Part shown: in pieces, positions 1 through 7,609 of the stretch
Position numbering within the stretch: position 1 is the first letter of the stretch
How the letters are laid out: each line of letters starts with the position of its first letter
NCBI RefSeq assembly: GCF_025370785.1
Contig: NZ_JAMXFA010000047.1
Coordinates: 1-47,036 of the forward strand
DNA: 47,036 nt
Source of the DNA: Laspinema olomoucense D3b
GTDB taxonomy: Bacteria > Cyanobacteriota > Cyanobacteriia > Cyanobacteriales > Laspinemataceae
Direction of reading: 5' to 3'
The notes under the pieces: model-generated
The model's input: the letters and a program-made list of their open reading frames with translations, nothing else
Databases searched by the model: none
Told to the model about the DNA's origin: nothing
Made by a program: the position numbers and the translations under genes

Positions 1-80
1 CCTCCCCATCCTCCCCATCCTCCCCATCCTCCCCATCCTCCCCATCCTCCCCATCTCCCCCATCCTCCCCATCCTCCATC
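1..80. repeat. C-rich tandem repeat, about 9-bp unit
   Basis: About eight to nine imperfect copies of the nonamer CCTCCCCAT run from the window edge, with a phase slip near 55-62. The complementary form of the same low-complexity sequence (GGGGAGATGG units) occurs at 10078-10155, so this simple repeat recurs in the genome. It lies downstream of rpsD beyond its terminator. No coding function is evident. Confidence 0.9.
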
Positions 81-89
81 CCCAAACTA

Positions 90-121
90 AAAGCCCCCTT
101 GCTGACGGGTTTGGGGGCTTT
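90..121 (-). terminator. rpsD terminator hairpin
   Basis: A 9-bp perfect stem, AAAGCCCCC at 90-98 with GGGGGCTTT at 113-121, encloses a 14-nt loop. It lies about 50 bp past the rpsD stop, and on the minus strand the stem runs into a short T-rich tail. It fits an intrinsic terminator, possibly bidirectional. Confidence 0.75.
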
Positions 122-171
122 GAAAAATCTCTAATTAGGCTGCGCGGTAAGAAGCAGTGAGACTTGAAACG

Positions 172-780
172 TTAGGCTTGTCGAGAATAGTATTCAACCA
201 CCAGGAGCTCATTAATTTGTAGCGCGATCCATTCCCGCTCAATAACTCCATTGACCTTGCCTTCTAGTTTGTTCTTGTCAAACTCTAAATGGCTAGGCAT
301 ATTGGCTAATCCAGGAGATTGCAAGTTAGCTTGGACCATCTGGCGAGATTTTTCCCGATCGCGGACGGCAATTTGATCTCCGGGACGGCAATTGTAACTG
401 GGAATATCAACAACCCGACCATTAACCGTGAGGTGACCGTGATTGACCAGTTGCCGTGCGGCTGGAACCGTGGGTGCCATTCCCATACGGAAAATGGTAT
501 TATCCAGACGCATCTCTAACAGTTGTAGCAGCACTTGACCCGTAGAACCCGTGACGCGACGGGCGCGACGAACATAGCGCAGCAGTTGCTTTTCGCTCAG
601 ACCATAGTTAAAGCGCAGTTTTTGCTTTTCTTCCAAACGGACTGCATATTCTGAGCGCTTTTTGCGGGCTTGCCCGTGCTGACCTGGGGGATAGGCGCGC
701 TTAGGAGTTTTGCGCGATAATCCGGGCAGTTCTCCTAAACGGCGTACTATTCTCAGTCTCGGGCCTCGATATCGTGACAT
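172..780 (-). CDS. rpsD: 30S ribosomal protein S4
   Basis: A 202-residue protein, the normal length for cyanobacterial S4. It binds 16S rRNA directly and nucleates assembly of the small-subunit body. The N-terminus [20 protein letters not shown] and the following [14 protein letters not shown] segment are typical of plastid and cyanobacterial S4. The central part (about 90-155) is the S4 RNA-binding domain with the [17 protein letters not shown] signature. The gene stands alone, divergent from the exported protein at 934, and is followed by a strong hairpin terminator. Identification is secure. Confidence 0.98.
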   Translation of the reverse strand: MSRYRGPRLRIVRRLGELPGLSRKTPKRAYPPGQHGQARKKRSEYAVRLEEKQKLRFNYGLSEKQLLRYVRRARRVTGSTGQVLLQLLEMRLDNTIFRMGMAPTVPAARQLVNHGHLTVNGRVVDIPSYNCRPGDQIAVRDREKSRQMVQANLQSPGLANMPSHLEFDKNKLEGKVNGVIEREWIALQINELLVVEYYSRQA

Positions 781-933
781 TCCTTTTCCTCGTCAGTTGT
801 TACACAGTTTTCCCAGACTCTCTAGTATAGATCTTTACTAGGTTCAGTTTCAAGTCTAACTTTAAATGACTTTGTGCTCAGAAACATCGGTTTAGGGTCA
901 AATGTCCTGTTTTTTGTCATGAGGAGTCTTTAA

Positions 934-1554
934 ATGATGATGATTCGGAAAATTCGCAGTCGCCTGGGGAGTAGCGCCCCAACTTATCCCAACTCTCCCC
1001 GGCAACGGTGGCGCAAGGGCGGACTGTTGGGGCTTTCTCTGGTGGCTCTAACGGTGGGTCTCATCCCGTTAAACCCGGGACCGGCAGAGGCCAGAAAAAA
1101 TGCTTACGATCGCTGTGCTGCGGAGTTACTCGATCGCCAACTGCCTGCTGAAACAGTGGCCCTTGCCTGCTCTGCGGCCCTCCGTCCGGAAGAACTCTCC
1201 GAATGCGTGGCGGAGATTGATAACCGCACGGATATTTTGGCGGAGGATGCTCTAACTCGCTGTCAGCAGGTGCGCCGTCCTCTGGAGTTGGCCACCTGTG
1301 TGGTGGATATTAGCGATGATTCGACGGAAGGGGAAGCCCCTTTAATTCTCGATTTCTGTCGCCGCAGTTTGTTACCGGCTGAGTTTTCGGAGTGTGTGGT
1401 AGGGTTACAAAATCAAATTGACTTAGTGACTTCTCAGGCGATGTCGGTTTGCATTGATACTCGCGATCGCGTAGATTCACCCCTGCCTAATTTTATCCCC
1501 GGCAGGGAACCGCCAGCGCCCACTCGTCCCTCGCCAAATCTTCCGTCTACTTAA
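934..1554 (+). CDS. exported Cys-rich conserved cyanobacterial protein, function unknown
   Basis: A 206-residue protein that I do not recognise by name. The first ~30 residues are basic and are followed by a hydrophobic stretch (about 30-52, GLLGLSLVALTVGLIPL) ending in AEA, which looks like a Sec signal peptide. The mature part has eight cysteines (about 61, 79, 90, 109, 121, 142, 153, 172). They sit in a loose repeat of the form C-x-x-x-L-x-P-x-E followed by ECV, so paired disulfides in the periplasm or outside the cell are plausible. The C-terminus is proline-rich. The start follows a good ribosome site (GAGGAG about 8 nt upstream), although three consecutive ATG codons leave the exact first Met open. 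It is divergent from rpsD. Confidence 0.75.
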   Translation: MMMIRKIRSRLGSSAPTYPNSPRQRWRKGGLLGLSLVALTVGLIPLNPGPAEARKNAYDRCAAELLDRQLPAETVALACSAALRPEELSECVAEIDNRTDILAEDALTRCQQVRRPLELATCVVDISDDSTEGEAPLILDFCRRSLLPAEFSECVVGLQNQIDLVTSQAMSVCIDTRDRVDSPLPNFIPGREPPAPTRPSPNLPST

Positions 1555-1560
1555 TTCCCT

Positions 1561-1612
1561 ACACCCTCAAGGGTGCGGCGTTTGCGGACAAAGCCCGCCT
1601 GGGCGGGCTACC
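1561..1612. repeat. dispersed palindromic repeat, family A
   Basis: Copy 1 of a dispersed element with two hairpins: CACCC..AAGGGTG, then TTGCGGAC, then AAGCCCGCC..GGCGGGCT. Related copies lie at 5871, 8262, 14782, 14861, 16537, 19049 and 28162, all next to or between genes. It follows the stop codon of the preceding gene and could act as a terminator or mRNA 3' hairpin. Confidence 0.85.
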
Positions 1613-1664
1613 CTAAGAAAAAGACTGTTACAGCCGGATTTGGTTTGCCAGCCCTTACTTCCAA

Positions 1665-1709
1665 AAAAATGCCCTCATTCCCCTTGACTACAGGAATGAG
1701 GGCATTTTT
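1665..1709. terminator. bidirectional terminator, 17-bp perfect stem
   Basis: AAAAATGCCCTCATTCC at 1665-1681 pairs perfectly with 1693-1709 around an 11-nt loop, with A-rich and T-rich flanks on both strands. It sits 15 bp past the smtA stop on the minus strand and about 110 bp past the stop of the + strand gene, so it can terminate both converging units. Confidence 0.9.
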
Positions 1710-1723
1710 GCTGATGACTAAGA

Positions 1724-1891
1724 TTAGGAGTGACACTCACAACCGGAGTGCCCACACCCCTTTCCATCCACATGACCATTGGCACAGGCATCAGAACAGT
1801 AGGGCTTGCCATCTTTCATGACGGCTTTATCCGTCGGGACCACGCACAGGCAGGATTCACAGGCGCATTTCATTTGAGTTACGGTTGTCAT
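1724..1891 (-). CDS. smtA: cyanobacterial metallothionein (SmtA/BmtA family)
   Basis: A 55-residue protein found by reading the minus strand from the ATG at 1891 to the TAA at 1724. It begins MTTVTQMKCACESCLCVVPT and ends HSGCECHS. It has nine cysteines, in CACESCLC near the N-terminus, a YCSDAC motif in the middle (zinc-finger-like, about 31-36) and GCGHSGCEC at the end, plus His residues at about 40, 48 and 54. This is the pattern of Synechococcus SmtA, which binds four zinc ions in a mixed Cys/His cluster and detoxifies zinc and cadmium in the cytoplasm. The ribosome site GGAGGA lies about 10 nt before the start. An SmtB-like operator lies 36 bp upstream and a perfect terminator 15 bp downstream. 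No smtB repressor gene is adjacent. Confidence 0.95.
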   Translation of the reverse strand: MTTVTQMKCACESCLCVVPTDKAVMKDGKPYCSDACANGHVDGKGCGHSGCECHS

Positions 1892-1926
1892 TGCTTGACT
1901 TCCTCCATTAATTCTGAATTCATCTT

Positions 1927-1952
1927 AACACATGAACAGCTATTCAGGTATT
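1927..1952 (-). promoter_or_regulatory. SmtB/ArsR-type 12-2-12 operator upstream of smtA
   Basis: The sequence has the form 12-2-12 around TGAACA-GC-TATTCA (1933-1946), flanked by AACACA and GGTATT. This matches the imperfect inverted repeat bound by SmtB/ZiaR-family zinc-sensing repressors. It ends 36 bp before the smtA start, the right place to block the promoter when zinc is low. The operator is seen in the sequence; binding is inferred from the family. Confidence 0.8.
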
Positions 1953-2099
1953 TTCTGTGTTTTTTTTTTAGAATTGCAGGACCACGGGAAGTCGCTGAGG
2001 CAGAGGAAGGCTGAAAGCCTCTGTTAGTAAGGACTTGAAAAAAGTTTTACTTTAGGGGTTGTCAAAAGACTTAAGTTCAGGTTATAGTAACTTCAGTGA

Positions 2100-2419
2100 C
2101 GCGGGATAGAGCAGTCTGGTAGCTCGTCGGGCTCAATACGCAAGTTAACTAAACGCTTGACAGTTAGCATTGCGATGGGCTGCATACTAAGGAGACTGGT
2201 ATGCGATCGCCTCTCAAATTCGGGGAAGCCGGTAGCGCGGTAATCCCGAGCCAAGCTCTGAACAAGAGAAGGTGTAGAGACTCGATGGGAGGCACCCTAA
2301 CAGTTAAAGCTGAGGGTGAAGGGAGAGTCCAGACCACAAACTGGAAAAATTCCAGGCAACGAAAGTTGTAGATGGTACGCATAACCCGAAGGTCGGTGGT
2401 TCAAATCCGCCTCCCGCCA
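2100..2419 (+). tRNA. trnfM: initiator tRNA-fMet (CAU) interrupted by a group I intron
   Basis: Exon 1 is 2100-2133 and exon 2 is 2380-2419. Joined, they give a full cloverleaf: acceptor stem GCGGGA/TCCCGC with the first base mismatched (initiator feature), D-arm with the initiator-type A11-U24 pair, anticodon stem TCGGG/CCCGA around loop CTCATAA with anticodon CAU, T-arm GGTGG/CCGCC, and an encoded final CA. Three G-C pairs next to the anticodon loop are the usual initiator signature. The intron splits the anticodon loop, and by the U-before/G-at-end rule of group I introns I place the junction between U33 and C34. Group I introns in this tRNA are known in several cyanobacteria. Confidence 0.93.
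2134..2379 (+). other. group I intron inside tRNA-fMet
   Basis: About 246 nt, with no open frame for a homing endonuclease. The conserved core is readable: a P/Q-like GGTAATCCCGAGCCAAGC segment, an R-like GTGTAGAGACTCGATGGGAG segment and an S-like GGGTGAAGGGAGAGTCCA segment, closely like the introns of cyanobacterial and plastid tRNA-Leu and tRNA-fMet genes. The exon before it ends in U and the intron ends in G, as the self-splicing mechanism requires. It should self-splice with guanosine and restore the anticodon loop. The exact ends could shift by one or two bases because of a short repeated sequence at the junctions. Confidence 0.9.
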
Positions 2420-2859
2420 TTACTAAAACAAAACCCTGTAATCTTAAATGATTGCAGGGTTTTGTTTTTGGTCATTGGTCATTGGTCCTTTGCAGTCGTT
2501 ATCCGGTGTTCAACGTCCCGCCTTCAGGCGTTATCCGGTGTTCAACGTCCCGACTTCAGTCGTTATCCAAGAATGGGGGTCAGAAACCGGGTTTCTTGCG
2601 ACAATTTCTAGAAAATAGCAAAAATCTCGGTTAGAAACCCGGTTTCTAGTCTTGGTAGGGGGTCAAAAACCGGGTTTCTGGTCCTAGGGTTGTCCCCTCA
2701 TTCTAAGGTGATCGTAAAATCCGCACTGTAATAGTAGAGGTGGAAGTGTAACCCCAGCCGTTAAAATGGAAATAGATAAAGAAGGGCGATCGCGTATCGG
2801 AACTGTTTGCCCCCGGTTGCCCCACGAATCAAGATCTATAAAGAAAGTGGGATAATTTT
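2420..2859. repeat. repeat-rich spacer: 32-bp tandem repeat and AGAAACCGGGTTTCT palindromes
   Basis: After the terminator, two full copies and a partial third of a 32-bp unit (CGTTATCCGGTGTTCAACGT followed by CCCG and CTTCAG) span 2497-2568. Three palindromes of the AGAAACCGGGTTTCT type follow at about 2582-2596, 2633-2647 and 2664-2679. The same palindrome core reappears past metK at 35688-35717. No gene is supported; two short open frames here are made of repeat sequence. The last ~100 bp before 2860 include a HIP1 site and presumably the promoter of the next gene. Confidence 0.8.
2428..2467 (+). terminator. terminator after tRNA-fMet
   Basis: ACAAAACCCTGTAATC pairs with GATTGCAGGGTTTTGT (one mismatch) around a short AT loop and is followed by a T-rich tract. 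It starts 9 bp after the tRNA 3' end. Confidence 0.85.
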
Positions 2860-4398
2860 ATGGCAGTTAAACTGCAACGACCTATTTTAATTGGTGGTTT
2901 GGGCTTATCATTTGGTCTGTGGGTGATGGAAAGTTTGCATCACTCCTGGGGACAGGCGGGGGAATTTGGGATACTCGGCGCGATCGCAGTGGGGACCGGA
3001 CTTTGGCTGTTCAAAAAACGGGAACCGGCAACGATTAAACCGATCGCCGCTGAATCGGTAACCCCTGAGATGCTGGAAAAAGCCAAAAGCCAAGCAGAAG
3101 TTGCGATCGCCAAAATTGAGGCAGAGGCAGGGGATGCCAAAATCATTGCTGACTTAAGAACTCGCCTAGGACAACTCTCACCCTCTGCGACGCGGAATAC
3201 ACTCCATCTGGCGATCGCCGGGGGTAAAAGTACCGGCAAAACCAAAGTAATGCAATGGTTGCAGTCGAACTGGCAGTCACAAACCGATAAAACCCTAACC
3301 TTTGGGGAAATTCCTGCTTTGTTTACGGCAAGGGATGCGGATGAAGGGTTACCGTTACAAGCGACTGCGGCATGGAAACAGGCGATCGCTGCGGATGTAG
3401 TGGTATTTTTGACCAGTGGTGACTTAACGGACTCGGAATTTCAAGCCATCCAACAACTGACGATCGCAGCGGTCCCGGTTTTAGTCGCCTGGAATAAAAA
3501 AGACCAGACTTTACCGGAACAACAGGCGGGAATCTTGCAGCGTGCGATTGATCGCCTGGGGTTGACATTAAATCCTGAAAATGTAGTAGCAATTTCCGTG
3601 GCACCCAATCCAGTCAAAGTGCGGCAACATCAAAGTGATGGGACAACGGTTGAGACAATGGAACAACCGCAACCGGAAGCGACTGCGTTGATGACGCGGT
3701 TACAGGAGATGGTGAAACAAGAAAGCCAACAGTTTGTGCTCGCGCAAAGTTACCGGCAGGCAGTCGCCTTAAAAGCTGAGGCACAACAGGTATTAAACCA
3801 ACTGCGTCGCGATCGCGCCATGCCAGTGATTGAGAAATATCAGTATATTTCCGCTGCGGCAACCTTTGCCAATCCAGTGGCAGCCTTGGATTTGTTAGCC
3901 ACAGGTGCGGTTACGACGCAATTAATTGTCGAATTAGGGGAGATTTATCAGCATCCCTTTTCCTTTGACCGAGAAAAGGCGATCGCTGCTGCAATGGGGG
4001 AACAACTGGTAAAACTGGGAGTGGTGGAACTGTCTACCCAAACCATTTCAGCCATCCTCAAAACCAACGCCGTCACGTATGTTGCCGGGGGAGTTGTTCA
4101 AGGGATTAGCGCCGCCTATTTAACTCGGTTAGCGGGTTTGAGTCTGGTTGAATACTTCCAGGCGCAAGACGTGAGTGCAGAGTCCGGGATTAATTTGGAA
4201 CAACTGAGTGAAACTTTAAAAATGGTGTTCCAGCAGAATCAGCGAATGGCATTTTTGCAAGGATTTGTCAAGCAGACTGTCACGCGATTCGTACCCGAAT
4301 CGAAAAAGTCGGAAAGCCTCACTGCACAAGTGAAGGCTTTACAGGAGAATAGAATAGCAGAGCGTGTAGCGATTCCGAACCTTGAGCCAAGCACCTAA
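2860..4398 (+). CDS. membrane-anchored P-loop GTPase-like protein with C-terminal DUF697-like region
   Basis: A 512-residue protein. Two hydrophobic segments at about 8-24 and 35-51 suggest an N-terminal membrane anchor. A P-loop, GGKSTGKT (121-128), and a G4-like NKKD (212-215) mark a Ras-like GTPase domain, but I see no clear DxPG (G3) motif between them, so nucleotide hydrolysis may be altered. The C-terminal half (about 300-490) is hydrophobic-helical, with the FANPVAALDLLATGAVTTQL segment typical of DUF697, a membrane-associated domain found after Era-like GTPases. The gene overlaps the next gene (also GTPase plus DUF697-like) if that one starts at its TTG. The two probably form an operon and may work together. 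The biological role is unknown. Confidence 0.8.
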   Translation: MAVKLQRPILIGGLGLSFGLWVMESLHHSWGQAGEFGILGAIAVGTGLWLFKKREPATIKPIAAESVTPEMLEKAKSQAEVAIAKIEAEAGDAKIIADLRTRLGQLSPSATRNTLHLAIAGGKSTGKTKVMQWLQSNWQSQTDKTLTFGEIPALFTARDADEGLPLQATAAWKQAIAADVVVFLTSGDLTDSEFQAIQQLTIAAVPVLVAWNKKDQTLPEQQAGILQRAIDRLGLTLNPENVVAISVAPNPVKVRQHQSDGTTVETMEQPQPEATALMTRLQEMVKQESQQFVLAQSYRQAVALKAEAQQVLNQLRRDRAMPVIEKYQYISAAATFANPVAALDLLATGAVTTQLIVELGEIYQHPFSFDREKAIAAAMGEQLVKLGVVELSTQTISAILKTNAVTYVAGGVVQGISAAYLTRLAGLSLVEYFQAQDVSAESGINLEQLSETLKMVFQQNQRMAFLQGFVKQTVTRFVPESKKSESLTAQVKALQENRIAERVAIPNLEPST

Positions 4399-5860
4399 GA
4401 CCCCCAACCCCATCCCCTCCTCTGCCGATTTGAATGGTTCAAACCGGCAGGATGTCCAGTATATGAACCGAGCACGCGCCAGCATACGGCAGGCGCAGTC
4501 TTTCTATTCCCAACAACGGCGATCGCGGCAGCAGGCGATGGATGTCAAGCAGCTTGCAGCGATGCAGGCACAACTCGATCGCCTGTCAGCTACCCTAGAA
4601 CGACTTGACGGCGGAATGATTCGCATTGCCGCTTTTGGGTTAGTCAGTCGGGGTAAATCCACGGTGTTAAATAGTTTGATGGGTCAGAAAATCCTGACAA
4701 CGGGACCGATTCACGGGGTGACCCAATGGCCGCGATCGGTACAATGGGATGTCGGGGGAAATCTGGCGGTGGAGTTGATTGATACCCCGGGATTGGATGA
4801 GGTTGAGGGTCAAGTGCGATCGGAGATGGCGCGGAATATTGCTCGCGCTGCGGATTTGATTTTATTTGTGGTGTCTGGGGATATTACCCGGACGGAATAC
4901 GAAGCACTCTGTGAGTTGCGCCGGACTCAGAAGCCGTTAATTTTAGTGTTTAATAAGATAGATTTGTATCCGGAACAGGACCGGCAGGCGATTTATCGAC
5001 AGTTACAGTATTTTGCCTCAGCCAAGCAGAAGCGGAAACAGGCAGCGGTAGAGAGTGAGGATGATTGGGTTGAGGTGGATGAGACTCCGAGCGATCGCCT
5101 GCCGCATCAAGAGGATATTGTTATGGTAGCAGCGGACCCAGCCCCGTTGCAAGTGAGAATTCAATGGCCCGATGGTCGAGTGTCTTACGAGTTGGAAACA
5201 CCGCCACCGCAGATTGAGGAATTGAAGGACAAGATTTTGCAGGTGGTGCAGGAACAAGGGCGATCGCTGTTGGCGATTAATGCCTTAGTCCAGGCGAAAG
5301 ATGCTCAAGAAGAGTTAGCCAAGGCGAGTATAAAAGCGCGACAAGAACAGGCGGAGACGTTAATTTGGCGTTTTGCTCAGTATAAGGCAGCAGCGGTGGC
5401 GCTGAATCCGTTGGCGCTGTTTGATGTTTTGGGGGGTGCGATCGCTGACTTGCTGTTAATTCGGGCATTGGCGCGGTTGTATGGATTGCCAATGACAGGA
5501 TATGAGGCGGGTAAGTTATGGCAGCAAATTTTATTTAGCAGTGGCGGGGTCCTGCTGAGTGAGTTGGCGAATGGATTGTTTATGGGATTTGGCAAGAGTG
5601 CAGCGGCGATTATCGGTGCATCGGGAGATGTCGGGGGGATGACTGGGTATGTCGGCGCGGCGATCGCGCAAGCATCCGTTGCCGGATTTGGAACCTATAA
5701 AGTCGGACAAGCGGCACAAGTCTACTTAGAACAAGGCTGCACCTGGGGACCATTGGGTGCAAATACCGTCATTCAGGATATTTTATCCCAAGTAGAACCC
5801 AACACCGTCTTATATCGCCTCCGCGAGGAATTGCAGCAACAATTAGAGGTGAAAAATTGA
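4382..5860 (+). CDS. Era/Der-like GTPase with C-terminal DUF697-like membrane region
   Basis: A 492-residue protein if translation begins at the TTG at 4382, which overlaps the previous gene by 17 nt. An in-frame ATG at 4463 (residue 28) is an alternative, and neither has a strong ribosome site. All G motifs are present: G1 GLVSRGKS (86-93), a G2 threonine near 113, G3 DTPG (134-137) and G4 NKID (191-194). Residues about 330-460 contain hydrophobic helices with ALNPLALFDVLGGAIADLLL, the DUF697-type signature shared with the upstream gene. Proteins of this type bind GTP and associate with membranes, and their cellular role in cyanobacteria is not defined. The tandem arrangement with a degenerate partner suggests a heteromeric pair. 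Confidence 0.85.
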   Translation: MSQAPKTPNPIPSSADLNGSNRQDVQYMNRARASIRQAQSFYSQQRRSRQQAMDVKQLAAMQAQLDRLSATLERLDGGMIRIAAFGLVSRGKSTVLNSLMGQKILTTGPIHGVTQWPRSVQWDVGGNLAVELIDTPGLDEVEGQVRSEMARNIARAADLILFVVSGDITRTEYEALCELRRTQKPLILVFNKIDLYPEQDRQAIYRQLQYFASAKQKRKQAAVESEDDWVEVDETPSDRLPHQEDIVMVAADPAPLQVRIQWPDGRVSYELETPPPQIEELKDKILQVVQEQGRSLLAINALVQAKDAQEELAKASIKARQEQAETLIWRFAQYKAAAVALNPLALFDVLGGAIADLLLIRALARLYGLPMTGYEAGKLWQQILFSSGGVLLSELANGLFMGFGKSAAAIIGASGDVGGMTGYVGAAIAQASVAGFGTYKVGQAAQVYLEQGCTWGPLGANTVIQDILSQVEPNTVLYRLREELQQQLEVKN

Positions 5861-5870
5861 ATCAATCTCG

Positions 5871-5920
5871 CACCCTGGAAGGGTGGGGCACTTGCGGACA
5901 AAGCCCGCCTGCGCGGGCTA
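5871..5920. repeat. dispersed palindromic repeat, family A
   Basis: Copy 2: CACCCTGGAAGGGTGGGGC, then TTGCGGAC, then the AAGCCCGCC..GCGCGGGCT hairpin. It starts about 10 bp after the stop of the second GTPase gene. Confidence 0.9.
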
Positions 5921-6033
5921 ATTTTAAAAACCTCTTAACAAGCAAATTTCAGATAATTTTTGCCCCATTCTAACTCCCCCCCTTAGCAACGCCATCGGGC
6001 TGGGGGGGGTTCCCTCCAAATCCCGTAATAATC

Positions 6034-6624
6034 CTAATATAAAATCAAACCTAAATCCAACACAAACCCCGGCAACACATCTTCTCCAGAGAGTGTTTCA
6101 GGAGAATCAATGATTTCCACATCTGGCCCAGGACGATAAACTTCCACTCGCAGATTTTGACGGTCAATTAACCATCCTAACCGCACCCCATTTTCCAGAT
6201 ATTCCAACATTTTATCCTGTAATTCTTTCAAAGAATCACTAGCCGAACGTAATTCCACCACAAAATCGGGACACAAGGGAGCAAATTGCTGCTTTTGTTC
6301 CTCCGTCAACCCATCCCACCGCGCTTTTTGAATCCACGAAGCATCGGGCGATCGATTTCCACCTTTGGGCATTTTGAATCCAGCAGAAGAGTCAAAGGGA
6401 ACACCCAAATCATTCGTATCCGTCCAATTGAATAACTGCTGAATCAGTCTACCATTCCGATTTCCCGTATCGCTGCCTGTGGGTGGCATAATAATTAATT
6501 CTCCCGTTGCCGTCCGTTCAAAGCGTAAATCGCGGTTGTTTTGACAGAGGTGAAAAAACTGCTCATCGGTTAAATCTAAGGTTAATTTCACCGGAGTAAA
6601 CGGTTCGAGGGTCGCTACTTCCAT
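6034..6624 (-). CDS. Uma2 family (DUF820) putative endonuclease, copy 1
   Basis: A 196-residue member of Uma2, a PD-(D/E)xK nuclease-like family that is greatly expanded in cyanobacteria and whose function is mostly undetermined. The fold signature is visible: E42 (GELIIMPPTG), RSPDASW with D94, CPDFVVELRS with D120 and E124, then an amphipathic helix (DKMLEYLENGVRLGWLID) and YRPG. The gene is followed upstream by a second copy, 52 bp away, whose first ~50 and last ~80 residues are nearly identical while the middle differs. They may share a transcript. The start is the ATG at 6624. No partner gene suggests a restriction-type system. Confidence 0.9.
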   Translation of the reverse strand: MEVATLEPFTPVKLTLDLTDEQFFHLCQNNRDLRFERTATGELIIMPPTGSDTGNRNGRLIQQLFNWTDTNDLGVPFDSSAGFKMPKGGNRSPDASWIQKARWDGLTEEQKQQFAPLCPDFVVELRSASDSLKELQDKMLEYLENGVRLGWLIDRQNLRVEVYRPGPDVEIIDSPETLSGEDVLPGFVLDLGLILY

Positions 6625-6675
6625 AATTTTATCCCAATCCTTTGTTTAAATATTTGCCATCGAATTGTACTGAAG

Positions 6676-7266
6676 TTAATATAAAACAGGACCTAAATCC
6701 AAAACAAACCCCGGCAACACATCTTCCCCAGATAGGCTTCTAGGAGACTCAATGATTTCCACCTCTTGCCCAGGGCGATAAATTTCCACTCGCAAATTTT
6801 GACGGTCAATCAACCATCCTAACCGCACTCCATTCTCCAGATATTCTAACATTTTATCCTGTAATTCTTTCAAGGAATCACTAGCCGAACGTAACTCCAC
6901 TACAAAATCGGGACAAAGGGGCAGAAATTTCTCGCGTTGGTCCGGAGTTAAGGCATCCCAACTTGCTATATTCACCCAAGAGGCATCGGGGGAACGATTT
7001 CCCCCTTTAGGTAATTTAAAACCCCCATTCGAGTCAAACGCTTTCCCTAAATTATTTTGCCGACTCCAGCCTTGCAACTGATAAGAGAGTTCGATGTTAC
7101 GATTGCTGGTTTCTCCTCCCGTCGGCGGCATAATAATTAATTCTCCTGTTGCTGTCCGTTCAAAGCGTAAATCTCGGTTGTTTTGACAAAGTTGAAAAAA
7201 CTGATCATCGGTTAAATCGAGGGTTAATTTAACCGGGGTAAACGGTTCGAGGGTTGCCACTTCCAT
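6676..7266 (-). CDS. Uma2 family (DUF820) putative endonuclease, copy 2
   Basis: A 196-residue tandem paralogue of the next gene downstream (6034-6624), of identical length. It keeps GELIIMPPTG, RSPDASW, CPDFVVELRS and the LGWLIDRQNLRVE segment, so the nuclease-like core looks intact. Identity with its neighbour is almost complete over residues 1-50 and after about 117, but drops sharply in between. That pattern suggests duplication followed by recombination with, or conversion from, other Uma2 genes. The start is the ATG at 7266. A third, more distant Uma2 lies at 19202-19768. Confidence 0.9.
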   Translation of the reverse strand: MEVATLEPFTPVKLTLDLTDDQFFQLCQNNRDLRFERTATGELIIMPPTGGETSNRNIELSYQLQGWSRQNNLGKAFDSNGGFKLPKGGNRSPDASWVNIASWDALTPDQREKFLPLCPDFVVELRSASDSLKELQDKMLEYLENGVRLGWLIDRQNLRVEIYRPGQEVEIIESPRSLSGEDVLPGFVLDLGPVLY

Positions 7267-7489
7267 AGTTTTATCCCAATTGGTTATATAAGGGAACGGG
7301 TTCTACTATTTCCTATTGATACCTATGTTAACCCATTCCGCACAGAGGGCAATGGGGGCGGGATTGAAAAAAGGCTCTTTTGCAAATGGGCTAAGTTCTG
7401 GTAAAATTAGCTGGTGGGATAGGGAAACTTGTCATGGGTCCCTAGTCCTTTGTCATTTGGATTGTTGAATACTCAGGACTAACCACCAA

Positions 7490-7553
7490 TGACAACTGAC
7501 CAACAACCAATGACCAACAACCAATGACCAATGACCAATGACCAATGACCAAG
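7490..7553. repeat. AATGACC short tandem repeat upstream of purN
   Basis: Five to six imperfect copies of a CCAATGAC(C)/CAACAA motif lie in the 343-bp spacer between the Uma2 pair and purN. The repeat creates ATG codons in more than one frame, including the one that would lengthen purN by 24 residues. Related GGTCATTGGTCATTGGTC and AAAGGACAA strings occur at 2470 and 13405-13443. Confidence 0.8.
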
Positions 7554-7609
7554 CACCAAAAACAGAGTCTAGCCCTAGTTTTATTTCTCCTGCGTTGCCG
7601 CCTCAGTTT

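Noticed and set aside
1573-2014. Two + strand open frames (82 and 94 codons)
   Set aside because: They run through a palindromic repeat, a terminator and antisense to the clearly better smtA frame; no ribosome site and no protein-like sequence.
2164-2382. Minus-strand frame across the tRNA intron
   Set aside because: It lies inside the group I intron core, which explains the sequence; no ribosome site.
2497-2568. 32-bp direct repeats resembling a CRISPR array
   Set aside because: The repeats follow each other without spacers and only two and a quarter copies exist; they are simple tandem repeats.
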